The notes below the pieces were generated by a model. The model searched no databases, had not been told where the DNA came from, and saw nothing but the letters and a program-made list of their open reading frames with translations. From Massilia solisilvae (GTDB lineage: Bacteria > Pseudomonadota > Gammaproteobacteria > Burkholderiales > Burkholderiaceae_D): a stretch of DNA of 64,000 nucleotides. The position numbers and the translations under genes were made by a program. This document shows, in pieces, positions 1 through 8,659 of the stretch; within the stretch, counting starts at the first letter, position 1; every line of letters begins with the position of its first letter. The DNA is taken from contig NZ_JANUGV010000002.1 in assembly GCF_024753215.1 (NCBI RefSeq), positions 1 to 64,000 of the forward strand, in the 5' to 3' direction.

Positions 1-24
1 ACGCCGGGACCCATGCTGAGCATC
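1..24. repeat. Partial copy of palindromic repeat family 2 at the window edge
   Basis: The first 24 bases are the right half of a repeat that recurs through the window (core GTCGTCCCCGCG-N-CGGGGACCCATGCTGAGCAT, with variants). The left half lies outside the window. Other copies are at 6518-6750, 16031-16119, 18531-18560, 38247-38326, 50812-50891 and 56703-56741. Confidence 0.75.
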
Positions 25-83
25 CCTGACCCCGGCTACGTTTTATTCAACATGGGCCCCGGCCCTTGCCGGGGCGACCTTGT

Positions 84-641
84 TCAGTTCCACCAATGCG
101 AAGTCGTCCCTGCCTCCGGCAGCCTTGCCTGCACCACCTGGTGCACGATGCCCGCCTCGAGCGCCTGCTCGGCGTCGAAGATGCGTGCGTTGCCGGTCAG
201 GTTGCCGCGGATGTTGGCCTTCAGCCCCGCGCCGTCGGTGGCTTCCTCGAAGATGCGGGCGTAGCGCTCGGCATCGAAATCCAGGCAATCGCGCCACTCC
301 GATACCCGCGAGTGATCTGCCGCGACCAGGTTGCCGAAGCCCCAGTGCAGGGGATGTACGAGAAAGCGCGTGCCCGGGCACGCGTAGCGCTTGCCGGCCG
401 CAAGGAAGATCGGCACCCCGACCGATTCGACGCTGCCGATGTTGTGGGTGGTAAGTGGCAGCGGCAGCGATTTCAGGAAGAAATACAGCGCGAAGCCGGC
501 CGTCATGTTGCCGCCTTCGGTGGACATGTGCAGCGCGATCTCGCTGGCCCCGCTTTGCAGCGCCTGCAGGCACAGGTTGCGCACCGTGCACACGGAGTGC
601 TGGTTGATGGGGCCGATGAAATGGACGATGTGCAAGGACAA
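84..641 (-). CDS. Orphan ClpP-like serine protease (ClpP/crotonase fold)
   Basis: A 185-residue protein of the ClpP type. The GSVESVGVPIFLAAGKRY stretch matches the ClpP nucleophile region (Ser of ESVG) and FLVHPL matches the active-site His block, with STEGGNM before it as in the oxyanion loop. The aspartate of the triad is not obvious: the aligned position appears to read Asn (GNLTGN), so activity is uncertain. I chose a TTG start at 641 because GGGAG lies 6 bases upstream; the ATG at 683 would add 14 residues encoded by repeat DNA. No clpX or clpA partner is nearby, so this is not the housekeeping ClpP. It could be a regulatory or phage-type protease; its substrate is unknown. Confidence 0.7.
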   Translation of the reverse strand: MSLHIVHFIGPINQHSVCTVRNLCLQALQSGASEIALHMSTEGGNMTAGFALYFFLKSLPLPLTTHNIGSVESVGVPIFLAAGKRYACPGTRFLVHPLHWGFGNLVAADHSRVSEWRDCLDFDAERYARIFEEATDGAGLKANIRGNLTGNARIFDAEQALEAGIVHQVVQARLPEAGTTSHWWN

Positions 642-655
642 TGGTTTCTCCCGAC

Positions 656-764
656 GGGTGGGGTGGGCGTGCGGCCGGGGCACTGCCCAGCCTCACCCTG
701 CCCACGCGCTCAAACGGTGCAAGCGTCGCTTGAACGCGTGGGCAGACAAGCTGCCCACCCTACG
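656..764. repeat. Family 1 palindromic repeat cluster between uraH and the ClpP-like gene
   Basis: A clean copy at 730-763 reads TTGAACGCGTGGGCAG, a short loop, then CTGCCCACCCTAC. A degenerate copy in the opposite orientation lies just before it (about 659-713). Together they form a strong inverted repeat downstream of uraH on the minus strand and could end its transcript. Confidence 0.8.
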
Positions 765-807
765 GGGAAAGCATAGCAACTTTGGCTACATCACAGCGTC
801 CTGCTGG

Positions 808-1161
808 CTAACTGCCCCGATAGGTCGAGTACGACCACGGCGTGACCACCAGCGGCACATGGTAGTTCTGGGCCGCATCGGCAATGCCGAAGGCAATGGT
901 CACGCGGTCGATGAAGCGTGGTTGCGGCATCTGGACCCCCTGGCCGGCAAAGTAGTCGCCCGCATGGAACACCAGCTCGTACTGTCCGGCGCGCATTGTC
1001 TCGCCCTCCAGCAGCGGCGCGCCGCAGCGCCCGTCCTGGTTGGTCGTGTCCGTCTTCACCAGTCGCCGGCCCGCCGCGCCCACTTCGTACAATTCCACTT
1101 TCACGCCCGCGCCCGGCTTGCCGTGGGCGGTGTCGAGTACATGGGTGCTGAGTTTTCCCAT
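808..1161 (-). CDS. uraH: 5-hydroxyisourate hydrolase
   Basis: A 117-residue transthyretin-related protein that hydrolyses 5-hydroxyisourate, the unstable product of urate oxidation, to OHCU. Family hallmarks are all present: the N-terminal THVLD with the catalytic His, DGRCGAP with the Arg, NYHVPLV with the second His, and the C-terminal YRGS signature. Length is typical (about 110-120). It is transcribed away from the puuE-type allantoinase. Its pathway partner UraD is fused to AllC at the far end of the window (61984-63729). Urate oxidase itself is not seen here. Confidence 0.95.
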   Translation of the reverse strand: MGKLSTHVLDTAHGKPGAGVKVELYEVGAAGRRLVKTDTTNQDGRCGAPLLEGETMRAGQYELVFHAGDYFAGQGVQMPQPRFIDRVTIAFGIADAAQNYHVPLVVTPWSYSTYRGS

Positions 1162-1268
1162 CGCCTGTCCCTATATAGAAAACATGAAATGACTTATGCG
1201 GCCGATGATATACCGATGTGCTTCTGACAATATATGATCGGGGATATACCCGCTCCAGGCCCGCACCA
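1162..1268. promoter_or_regulatory. Divergent uraH/puuE promoter region with repeated GATATACC
   Basis: This AT-rich 107-base gap separates two divergent purine genes. GATATACC occurs at 1207-1214 and again at 1243-1250, 36 bases apart in the same orientation, flanking the AT-rich ACAATATATGATC. This may be an operator and -10 region, but no clear -35/-10 pair or known consensus can be assigned. Confidence 0.35.
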
Positions 1269-2222
1269 ATGACCACCTACGACAACTACCCGCGCGACAT
1301 GATCGGCTACGGCCGCACTCCACCGCATGCAAAGTGGCCGGGACAGGCCCGGATCGCCCTGCAGTTCGTGCTCAATTATGAAGAGGGCGCCGAGAACAAC
1401 GTGCTGCACGGCGACCCCGCGTCCGAGACCTTCCTGTCCGAGATCGTCGGCGCCGCAGCCTTCCCGATGCGGCACATGAGCATGGAATCGCTCTACGAAT
1501 ATGGCTCGCGCGCGGGGCTGTGGCGCTTGCTGCGCATCTTCGAGCAGCGCCATTTGCCGCTGACGGTCTTTGGCGTGTCGATGGCCTTGAAGCGCAACCC
1601 CGAAGCGGTCGCCGCCTTCCGCGAGCTGGGCCACGAGATCGCCTGCCACGGCCTGCGCTGGATCTCGTACCAGAACGTCGACGAGGCCACCGAGCGCGCG
1701 CACATGCGCGAGGCGGTCGAGATCGTCCGCGAGCTGACCGGCGCCCCGCCGCTGGGCTGGTACACGGGACGCGATTCCCCTAACACCCGCCGGCTGGTGG
1801 TCGAGCACGGCGGCTTCGAGTATGACGCCGACCACTACGGCGACGATCTGCCGTTCTGGGAGCGGGTGGACTATGTGGACGCCGCCGGCATCCGCCAGAC
1901 CCGGCCGCACCTGGTGGTGCCGTACACGCTGGACACCAACGACATGCGCTTTGCCGCCATGCAGGGCTTCAACTCGGGCACCCAGTTCTTCGACTACCTG
2001 AAGGACGCCTTCGACGTGCTGTACCAGGAGGGCGATCCGCACGGCTTGGACCGGCCCAAGATGTTGTCGATCGGCCTGCACTGCCGCCTTGCGGGCCGCC
2101 CGGCGCGCGCGGCGGCGCTGGCGCGCTTCCTCGACTACGTGCTGCAACACCAGCATGTCTGGATCACGCGCCGGATCGATATCGCCCGGCACTGGAAATC
2201 GGTGCATCCTTACAAAGGCTAA
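1269..2222 (+). CDS. puuE: Allantoinase of the polysaccharide-deacetylase type (PuuE)
   Basis: A 317-residue cytosolic enzyme that opens allantoin to allantoate. It belongs to the NodB/polysaccharide-deacetylase superfamily, not the amidohydrolase AllB family. The N-terminus YPRDMIGYGR, the block NYEEGAENN and the sequence GHEIACHGLRW are characteristic of PuuE. Length agrees with the usual 300-320. An in-frame ATG at 1218 exists, but the ATG at 1269 starts exactly at the conserved N-terminus (MTTYDNYPRD). It feeds the AllC half of the fusion at 61984-63729. Confidence 0.92.
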   Translation: MTTYDNYPRDMIGYGRTPPHAKWPGQARIALQFVLNYEEGAENNVLHGDPASETFLSEIVGAAAFPMRHMSMESLYEYGSRAGLWRLLRIFEQRHLPLTVFGVSMALKRNPEAVAAFRELGHEIACHGLRWISYQNVDEATERAHMREAVEIVRELTGAPPLGWYTGRDSPNTRRLVVEHGGFEYDADHYGDDLPFWERVDYVDAAGIRQTRPHLVVPYTLDTNDMRFAAMQGFNSGTQFFDYLKDAFDVLYQEGDPHGLDRPKMLSIGLHCRLAGRPARAAALARFLDYVLQHQHVWITRRIDIARHWKSVHPYKG

Positions 2223-2326
2223 GTACTGGCATATAGTGAAGCAAATATAAGTTACATCATCTTTTCAATATAAGCTCATCGGGGACGGATGTTAACCTTG
2301 CGCCTTGGGTTAAAAGCGAGACAACA

Positions 2327-3799
2327 ATGTCAGATCCGATCCGTTTCTATTATCGGGGCGAAGTGCATGAAGTGCACGATGCTGCGCCCACGCGCACGAT
2401 CCTGCAGCACCTGCGGGAGGACTTGCACTGCACCGGCACCAAGGAAGGCTGTGGCGAAGGCGATTGCGGCGCGTGCACGGTGGTGGTGGGTTCGATCGAA
2501 AACGGACAGCTGGAACTGAAGACGGTGAACTCGTGCATCCAGTTCCTGCCTACGCTGGACGGCAAGGCGCTGTTCACGGTGGAGGATCTGCAGCAGCCGA
2601 ACGGAGCGCTGCACCCGGTGCAACAGGCGCTGGTCGAATGCCACGGATCGCAGTGCGGCTTCTGCACGCCCGGCTTTGCCATGTCCCTGTGGGGCATGTA
2701 CCTCAAGCAGGACGGCAAGACGCCCAGCCGCGCGCAGATCGACGATGCGCTCTCCGGCAACCTGTGCCGCTGCACCGGCTACCGTCCCATCATCGACGCC
2801 GCGCAGCGCATGACCGAGCTGCCGCGCGTGGCGTTCGATGGCGACACGCTGGCGGGAGAACTGCGCGGCTTGCAGCGCGATGCGAGCCTCGACTACGCGG
2901 GCGCCGGCAAGCGCTTCCACGCGCCGCGCACGCTGGAAGAACTGGTGCGCCTGCGCGCTGGCTACCCGCGCGCGCTGCTGCTGGCCGGCTCCACCGACGT
3001 TGGCCTGTGGGTGACCAAGCAGATGCGCGAGCTGGACGACATCATCTACCTGGGCCAGGTCGAAGAACTCAAGCGGATCGCCGAGCGCGACGGGATGATC
3101 GAGATCGGCGCCGGCGCCACGCTCAACGACGCCTACGCGGCCGTGTGCCACTACTATCCGGATGAGCTGTCCGAGCTGTGGCAGCGCTTCGCCTCGCTCC
3201 CGATCCGCAACGCGGGCACGCTGGGCGGCAACGTGGCCAACGGCTCGCCGATCGGCGACTCGATGCCGTGGCTGATCGCCCTGGGCAGCCAGGTCGTGCT
3301 GCGCGGTCCCGATGGCGGGCGCGTGCTGGCGCTGGAAGACTTCTACCTCGGCTACCAGCAGAAGGACCTGCGTCCTGGCGAATTCGTGCAGGCGCTGCGG
3401 GTACCGCTGCCGCATGCCGGGCTGCGGCTGCGCACCTACAAATTATCCAAGCGCTTTGACCAGGACATCTCGGCGGTATGCGCCGCGTTTGCGGTCACGC
3501 TGGAGGGCGGGCGCATCGCGCGCGTGCGCATCGCATTCGGCGGCATGGCCGCAACGCCCAAGCGCGCTGCAGCGGCCGAAGCCGTGCTGGCCGGCCGCAC
3601 CTGGACCGAGGACGTGCTGGCCGAGGCAATGGCGGCACTGGAACAGGACTACGCGCCGCTGACCGACATGCGCGCCTCGTCCGCATACCGGATGCAGGCG
3701 GCGCGCAACCTGCTGCGCCGCTTCTGGATCGAGACGCGACCCGCCGATCCGCTGCCACGCGAGGCAGTGAACGCGTTCGCGCTGGGAGGGAACGTATGA
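2327..3799 (+). CDS. xdhA: Xanthine dehydrogenase small subunit (2Fe-2S and FAD)
   Basis: A 490-residue protein that passes electrons from the molybdenum site to NAD. Residues 1-75 form a plant-type 2Fe-2S domain with Cys42, Cys47, Cys50 and Cys70. Residues 90-160 carry the second cluster (CGFC at 110-113 and CRC at 147-149). About 195-370 is the FAD-binding domain, and a CO-dehydrogenase flavoprotein C-terminal domain follows. Its stop overlaps the xdhB start (ATGA), indicating translational coupling. The 104-base AT-rich gap upstream probably holds the promoter for xdhABC-guaD. Confidence 0.96.
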   Translation: MSDPIRFYYRGEVHEVHDAAPTRTILQHLREDLHCTGTKEGCGEGDCGACTVVVGSIENGQLELKTVNSCIQFLPTLDGKALFTVEDLQQPNGALHPVQQALVECHGSQCGFCTPGFAMSLWGMYLKQDGKTPSRAQIDDALSGNLCRCTGYRPIIDAAQRMTELPRVAFDGDTLAGELRGLQRDASLDYAGAGKRFHAPRTLEELVRLRAGYPRALLLAGSTDVGLWVTKQMRELDDIIYLGQVEELKRIAERDGMIEIGAGATLNDAYAAVCHYYPDELSELWQRFASLPIRNAGTLGGNVANGSPIGDSMPWLIALGSQVVLRGPDGGRVLALEDFYLGYQQKDLRPGEFVQALRVPLPHAGLRLRTYKLSKRFDQDISAVCAAFAVTLEGGRIARVRIAFGGMAATPKRAAAAEAVLAGRTWTEDVLAEAMAALEQDYAPLTDMRASSAYRMQAARNLLRRFWIETRPADPLPREAVNAFALGGNV

Positions 3800-6129
3800 A
3801 CGACGCAGGTACTGCGGTATTGCAGACGCCCGGGTGGACGGCGGTTGGCGTGGCGCGTCCGCACGAGTCGGCCGCGCTGCATGTGCTCGGCCAGGCCCAC
3901 TACACGGACGACATCCCGGAAGTGCGCGGCACGCTGCACGCGGCGCTTGGCCTGTCCAGCAAGCCGCATGCGCGCATCATGGCGATCGACCTTGTGCCCG
4001 TGCGCGCGAGCCGCGGCGTGGTGGCAGTGCTGACGGCCGCCGACATCCCCGGCGCTAACGACTGCGGCCCGATCATCCACGACGACCCGATCCTGGCCGA
4101 CGCTCTGGTGCAGTACGTCGGCCAGCCGCTATTCATCGTGGTGGCGGACACCCACGACAACGCGCGCCGGGCCGCGCGGCTGGCGCAGGTGACATATGAA
4201 GAGCTGCCCGCGATCCTCACGCCCCAAGCCGCGCGCGCCGCGCAAAGCTACGTGCTGCCGCCGATGCGCCTGGCGCGGGGCGACGCCGCCGCTGCTTTCG
4301 CGCGCGCGCCGCACAAGGTCAGCGGCGAGCTGTACGTCGGCGGCCAGGAGCAGTTTTACCTCGAAGGCCAGATCGCGTACGCGATTCCCAAGGAAGACAG
4401 CGGCATGCAGGTGCTGTGCTCGACCCAGCACCCGAGCGAGATGCAGCACGTGGTGGCGCACGCGCTCGGCCTGCACTCGCACCACGTGGTGGTCGAATGC
4501 CGGCGCATGGGCGGCGGCTTCGGCGGCAAGGAATCGCAGTCGGCGCTGTGGGCGGCGGCAGCGGCGGTGGCGGCGGCGCGGCTCAAGCGCCCCGTCAAGC
4601 TGCGCGCGGACCGCGACGACGACATGCTCGTCACTGGCAAGCGCCACTGCTTCCATTACGAGTACGAGGTCGGCTACGACGACCAGGGCCGGATCCTCGC
4701 CGCAAAGGTGGACATGGTGTCGCGCGCCGGCTTTTCGGCCGACCTGTCCGGGCCGGTGGCCACGCGTGCCGTCTGCCACTTCGACAATACCTACTACCTG
4801 TCCGACGTCGAGATCCGCGCCGCCTGCGGCAAGACCAACACGCAGTCCAACACCGCGTTTCGCGGCTTCGGCGGGCCGCAGGGCGCGATCGCGCTCGAGT
4901 ACGTGATCGATGAGATCGCGCGCAAGCTCGGGCGCGATGCGCTCGATATCCGCAAGCTCAATTTCTATGGCGTCGGCGAGCGTGACGTCACGCCGTATGG
5001 CCAGCGCGTGGTGGACAACGTGATCCACGAACTCGTGGCCGAGCTTGAGGCATCGAGCGAATACCGCGCGCGGCGCCAGGCGATCGCGTCCTTCAACGCC
5101 GCCAGCCCGGTACTCAAGAAGGGCATGGCGCTCACGCCGGTCAAGTTCGGCATCGCGTTCAACGTGAGCCACCTGAACCAGGCCGGCGCGCTGGTGCACG
5201 TATACGTGGACGGCTCGGTGCTGGTCAACCACGGCGGCACCGAGATGGGGCAGGGCGTCAACACCAAGGTGATGCAGGTGGTGGCGCACGAACTGGGCGT
5301 GGAGATGGCACGCGTGCGCATCAGCGCCACCGACACCAGCAAGGTCGCCAACACCTCGGCCACCGCCGCCTCCACCGGCGCCGACCTGAACGGCAAGGCG
5401 GCGCAGGATGCGGCGCGCCAGATCCGCGAGCGGCTGGCGGCGTTCGCGGCCAGGGCGCATGGCGGCAATGCCGAAGACGTGCGCTTCGCCGCCGACACGG
5501 TGTTCGTCAATGGCCGCGAGCTGCCGTTCAACGAACTGGTGCAGGCCGCCTACCTCACCCGCGTGCAGCTGTGGTCGGACGGCTACTACGCCACGCCCGG
5601 CCTGTCGTGGGACGCCTCGACCATGACCGGCAACCCGTTCCAGTATTTCGCGTACGGGGCGGCGGTGTCCGAAGTGGTGGTCGATACGCTGACCGGCGAA
5701 TGGAAGCTGCTGCGCGCCGACTGCCTGTACGACGCCGGCAATTCACTCAACCCGGCGATCGACATCGGCCAGGTGGAAGGCGCCTTCATCCAGGGCATGG
5801 GCTGGCTCACGACCGAGGAACTGTGGTGGAACGCGGGCGGCAAGTTGATGACGCATGCGCCGTCCACGTACAAGATCCCGGCAGTGTCGGACTGTCCGCA
5901 AGACTTCCGCGTGCGCCTCTTCAAGAACACGAACGTAGCCGACTCGATCCACCGTTCCAAGGCGGTGGGCGAGCCGCCGCTGCTGCTGCCGTTCTCGGTG
6001 TTCTTTGCCATTCGCGATGCGATTTCAGCCGTGGGCGACCACCAGGTCAATCCGCCGCTGAACGCGCCAGCGACCAGCGAAGAGATCCTGAAAGCGATCA
6101 CCGCCGTGCAGGCGGCAAGTACCGCATGA
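3796..6129 (+). CDS. xdhB: Xanthine dehydrogenase molybdopterin-binding subunit
   Basis: A 777-residue catalytic subunit oxidising hypoxanthine and xanthine to urate. The molybdopterin motifs [11 protein letters not shown] and [10 protein letters not shown] are intact. So is the C-terminal [11 protein letters not shown], whose Glu is the base that activates the water ligand. The start ATG overlaps the xdhA stop and is preceded by GGGAGGG 5 bases upstream, which rules out the longer reading frame extending back into xdhA. Size is that of the bacterial two-subunit XDH large subunit. Confidence 0.96.
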   Translation: MNDAGTAVLQTPGWTAVGVARPHESAALHVLGQAHYTDDIPEVRGTLHAALGLSSKPHARIMAIDLVPVRASRGVVAVLTAADIPGANDCGPIIHDDPILADALVQYVGQPLFIVVADTHDNARRAARLAQVTYEELPAILTPQAARAAQSYVLPPMRLARGDAAAAFARAPHKVSGELYVGGQEQFYLEGQIAYAIPKEDSGMQVLCSTQHPSEMQHVVAHALGLHSHHVVVECRRMGGGFGGKESQSALWAAAAAVAAARLKRPVKLRADRDDDMLVTGKRHCFHYEYEVGYDDQGRILAAKVDMVSRAGFSADLSGPVATRAVCHFDNTYYLSDVEIRAACGKTNTQSNTAFRGFGGPQGAIALEYVIDEIARKLGRDALDIRKLNFYGVGERDVTPYGQRVVDNVIHELVAELEASSEYRARRQAIASFNAASPVLKKGMALTPVKFGIAFNVSHLNQAGALVHVYVDGSVLVNHGGTEMGQGVNTKVMQVVAHELGVEMARVRISATDTSKVANTSATAASTGADLNGKAAQDAARQIRERLAAFAARAHGGNAEDVRFAADTVFVNGRELPFNELVQAAYLTRVQLWSDGYYATPGLSWDASTMTGNPFQYFAYGAAVSEVVVDTLTGEWKLLRADCLYDAGNSLNPAIDIGQVEGAFIQGMGWLTTEELWWNAGGKLMTHAPSTYKIPAVSDCPQDFRVRLFKNTNVADSIHRSKAVGEPPLLLPFSVFFAIRDAISAVGDHQVNPPLNAPATSEEILKAITAVQAASTA

Positions 6130-7322
6130 TGCAAGCCTGGCTGGCACAAGCAGGCGCAACGCCCGCGGTGCTGGTGACCGTGGCGATCGTCGAAGGGTCC
6201 GGGCCGCGCGAGCCGGGGGCGAAGATGCTCGTGGACGCCCATGCCATCCATGACACGATCGGCGGCGGACATCTCGAGCTGCGTGCGGCGGAAATGGCGC
6301 GCGCGATGCTGGCAGGCGGCGAGGGAAGGCGACTGGAACGGTTTGCGCTGGGGCCGAGCCTGGGCCAGTGCTGCGGGGGCGTGGTGCACCTGGCGTTCGA
6401 GCGCGTCGATCGCGAGCAGATCGCGCTGCTGAAGGCACGCAGCAATGACGATACCTGGCGGCTGGTCGCGCTCGATGGAGAGCCTGACAGCTTGCTTTTC
6501 GACGCCAACGGCTGCCCCGTCGTCCCGGCGAACGCCGGGACCCATACGTCGCGTGAGCAGCCACACCGCGATCAATCGGCCGGCAACCCGAGCCCCGTCG
6601 TCCCCGGCCTCGCCGGCAGGCCGGCGGGGACCCATGGACAGCTTGCGCGGCCGGAACGTGAGCAGTCACATCACGACCTCGGCATGGGTCCCGGCGTGCG
6701 CCGCGACGACGGGCCGTTGGCATTCGCGCGCCACCGCGGGACCCACGTGATGCAGGAACAGGACGGCCGCCGCTGGCTGGTGGACCTTGTCGCCGCGCCG
6801 CGCGCCCAGCTGGTGCTGTTCGGCGCCGGCCACGTGGGCGCGGCCATCGTGCGCGCGCTCGCCGACTTGCCATGCCGTGTCACCTGGGTGGACGAGCGCG
6901 AGGACCTGTTCCCGTCAACCGTCCCGTCCAATGTGACGATCGAGGCCACCGACACGCCCGAAGCCGTGGTGGCCAGCGCCCCGGACAACGCCACCTATCT
7001 GGTCATGACCCACAGCCACGCACTTGACCAGCGCCTGTCCGAAGCGATACTGTCGCGCCCTGGCGTCGGCTGGTTCGGTTTGATCGGTTCGCACACCAAA
7101 CGCAAGCAGTTCGAGCACCGCCTGCGTGCGCGCGGCATCGATGACGGCCGTATCGCGGCAATGGCCTGCCCGGTCGGCGTGCCAGGCATCGAAGGCAAGC
7201 AGCCCGCGGTGATCGCCGCCGCGGTCGCTGCGCAGCTGCTGCAGGTGTGGGAGGCGCAGGCCGCGCAGGAGAGCGCCGCGCCCGTCGCCATGAAACTCGT
7301 CGCATCCTCAGAAAGAATTTGA
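6126..7322 (+). CDS. xdhC: XdhC molybdenum cofactor chaperone with in-frame repeat insertion
   Basis: XdhC binds sulfurated molybdenum cofactor and inserts it into XdhB. At 398 residues it is long for the family (about 280-330). Residues 1-130 hold the N-terminal XdhC/CoxI domain with GGGHLE and LGQCCGG. Residues 220-398 hold the Rossmann C-terminal domain (LFGAGHVGAA, SHTKRKQF). The extra stretch, about residues 131-208, is encoded by several family 2 repeat copies (VVPANAGTH, MGPGVRRDDG are their translations) and lies in the linker. No stop or frameshift occurs. The start overlaps the xdhB stop (ATGA) and the stop overlaps guaD by one base. Whether the enlarged protein works is unknown. 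Confidence 0.93.
   Translation: MMQAWLAQAGATPAVLVTVAIVEGSGPREPGAKMLVDAHAIHDTIGGGHLELRAAEMARAMLAGGEGRRLERFALGPSLGQCCGGVVHLAFERVDREQIALLKARSNDDTWRLVALDGEPDSLLFDANGCPVVPANAGTHTSREQPHRDQSAGNPSPVVPGLAGRPAGTHGQLARPEREQSHHDLGMGPGVRRDDGPLAFARHRGTHVMQEQDGRRWLVDLVAAPRAQLVLFGAGHVGAAIVRALADLPCRVTWVDEREDLFPSTVPSNVTIEATDTPEAVVASAPDNATYLVMTHSHALDQRLSEAILSRPGVGWFGLIGSHTKRKQFEHRLRARGIDDGRIAAMACPVGVPGIEGKQPAVIAAAVAAQLLQVWEAQAAQESAAPVAMKLVASSERI
6518..6750. repeat. Family 2 repeat cluster inside xdhC
   Basis: Direct copies at about 6518-6545 and 6596-6635 and an inverted copy at about 6683-6713 lie within xdhC, with a possible fourth fragment near 6730-6746. Together they add roughly 230 bases and keep the reading frame. 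The other copies seen in the window are intergenic, so this is the only coding insertion I can see. Confidence 0.85.
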
Positions 7323-8638
7323 TGTCAACCGCAACAGAGAACCTGCAGGCCTTTCGCGCAAGCCTGCTGTACTTCCGCGCCGACCCGGCGTTCGACGACC
7401 AGGCCCACGTGTGGCACGAGGACGGCCTGCTGCTCGTCGAGGGCGGCCGGATCAAGGCTGCGGGCGACCACCAGGCGCTGGCCCCAAGCCTGCCGCCGGG
7501 CGTGCCTGTGCACGACTACCGCGGCATGGTCATCACGCCAGGCTTCATCGACACCCACCTGCACTATCCGCAGACGGACATGATCGCCTCGCCGGCGCCG
7601 GGCCTGCTGCCGTGGCTGGAGACCTATACCTTCCCGACCGAACGCCGCTTCGGCGACCCCGCGCATGCGCGCGCGGTGGCCGATTTTTTCCTCGACGAGC
7701 TGCTGCGCTGCGGGACCACCACCGCCATGGTCTACTGCAGCGTGCACCGCGAATCGGTGGACGCATTCTTCGAGGCGAGCGAGGCGCGCGAGCTGCGCAT
7801 GGTGGCCGGCAAGGTGCTGATGGACCGCCACTGCCCCGAGTTCTTGCGCGATCCCGTCGATGCCGGCGCGCGCGAGAGCGAAGCGCTGATCGGCAAATGG
7901 CACAAGCGCGGGCGCAACCTGTACGCGATCACGCCGCGCTTTGCGCCCACCTCCAGCGAGGACCAGCTGCGCCTGGCCGGCGAGCTGGCGCGCGCCCATC
8001 CGGACACCTTCATCCAGACCCACGTATCGGAGAACGAGGACGAATGCGCCTGGGTGCGCTCGCTGTTCCCGTCCGCGCGCAGCTACCTGCACGTGTACGA
8101 CCACTACGGCCTGATGCGCCCGCGCGCCATGTTCGGCCACTGCATCTGGCTCGACGAGAACGACTTCGCGCGCATGGCCGACACGCAGTCCGCAGCCGCG
8201 GTGTGCCCGACCTCGAACCTGTTCCTGGGCAGCGGCCTGTTCGATTTCGACAAGGCCGACGCCGCGCGCACGCTGCTGGCGCTGGGGACGGACGTGGGCG
8301 CCGGCACCTCGTTCTCGATGTTGCAAACAATGAATGAAGCGTATAAAGTTGCGCGACTGAAAGGCAGCTACCTGCCGGCGCTGCGGATGTTCTACCTCGC
8401 CACGCTCGGCGCTGCACGCAGCATGCAACTCGAAGGCGCGATCGGCAGCCTGGCGCCGGGGAACGAGGCCGACTTCATCGTGCTCGACCCCAAGGCCACG
8501 CCGCTGCTGGCGCGCCGGACTTCACACTGTGACACGCTCGAGGAACTGCTGTTTGCGCTGGCGCTGCTGGGCGACGACCGTACGGTGCGCGCGACCTTTG
8601 CGGCAGGGCGCAGGGTGCACGAGCGCGCGGCGTCCTAA
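7322..8638 (+). CDS. guaD: Guanine deaminase
   Basis: A 438-residue amidohydrolase converting guanine to xanthine, the substrate of the Xdh encoded just upstream. The metal-binding PGFIDTHLHYPQ (His79 and His81), TRFAPTS-like block, THVSENEDE and LGTDVGAGTS are all present. The ATG at 7322 overlaps the xdhC stop by one base; a longer frame from 7247 would intrude into xdhC. It is the last gene of the coupled xdhABC-guaD operon. Confidence 0.95.
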   Translation: MSTATENLQAFRASLLYFRADPAFDDQAHVWHEDGLLLVEGGRIKAAGDHQALAPSLPPGVPVHDYRGMVITPGFIDTHLHYPQTDMIASPAPGLLPWLETYTFPTERRFGDPAHARAVADFFLDELLRCGTTTAMVYCSVHRESVDAFFEASEARELRMVAGKVLMDRHCPEFLRDPVDAGARESEALIGKWHKRGRNLYAITPRFAPTSSEDQLRLAGELARAHPDTFIQTHVSENEDECAWVRSLFPSARSYLHVYDHYGLMRPRAMFGHCIWLDENDFARMADTQSAAAVCPTSNLFLGSGLFDFDKADAARTLLALGTDVGAGTSFSMLQTMNEAYKVARLKGSYLPALRMFYLATLGAARSMQLEGAIGSLAPGNEADFIVLDPKATPLLARRTSHCDTLEELLFALALLGDDRTVRATFAAGRRVHERAAS

Positions 8639-8659
8639 CCACTCGAGAGAACACGATCT

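Noticed and set aside
6126..7322. xdhC as a pseudogene
   Set aside because: The insertion keeps the frame, both domains are intact and overlaps with xdhB and guaD are preserved.
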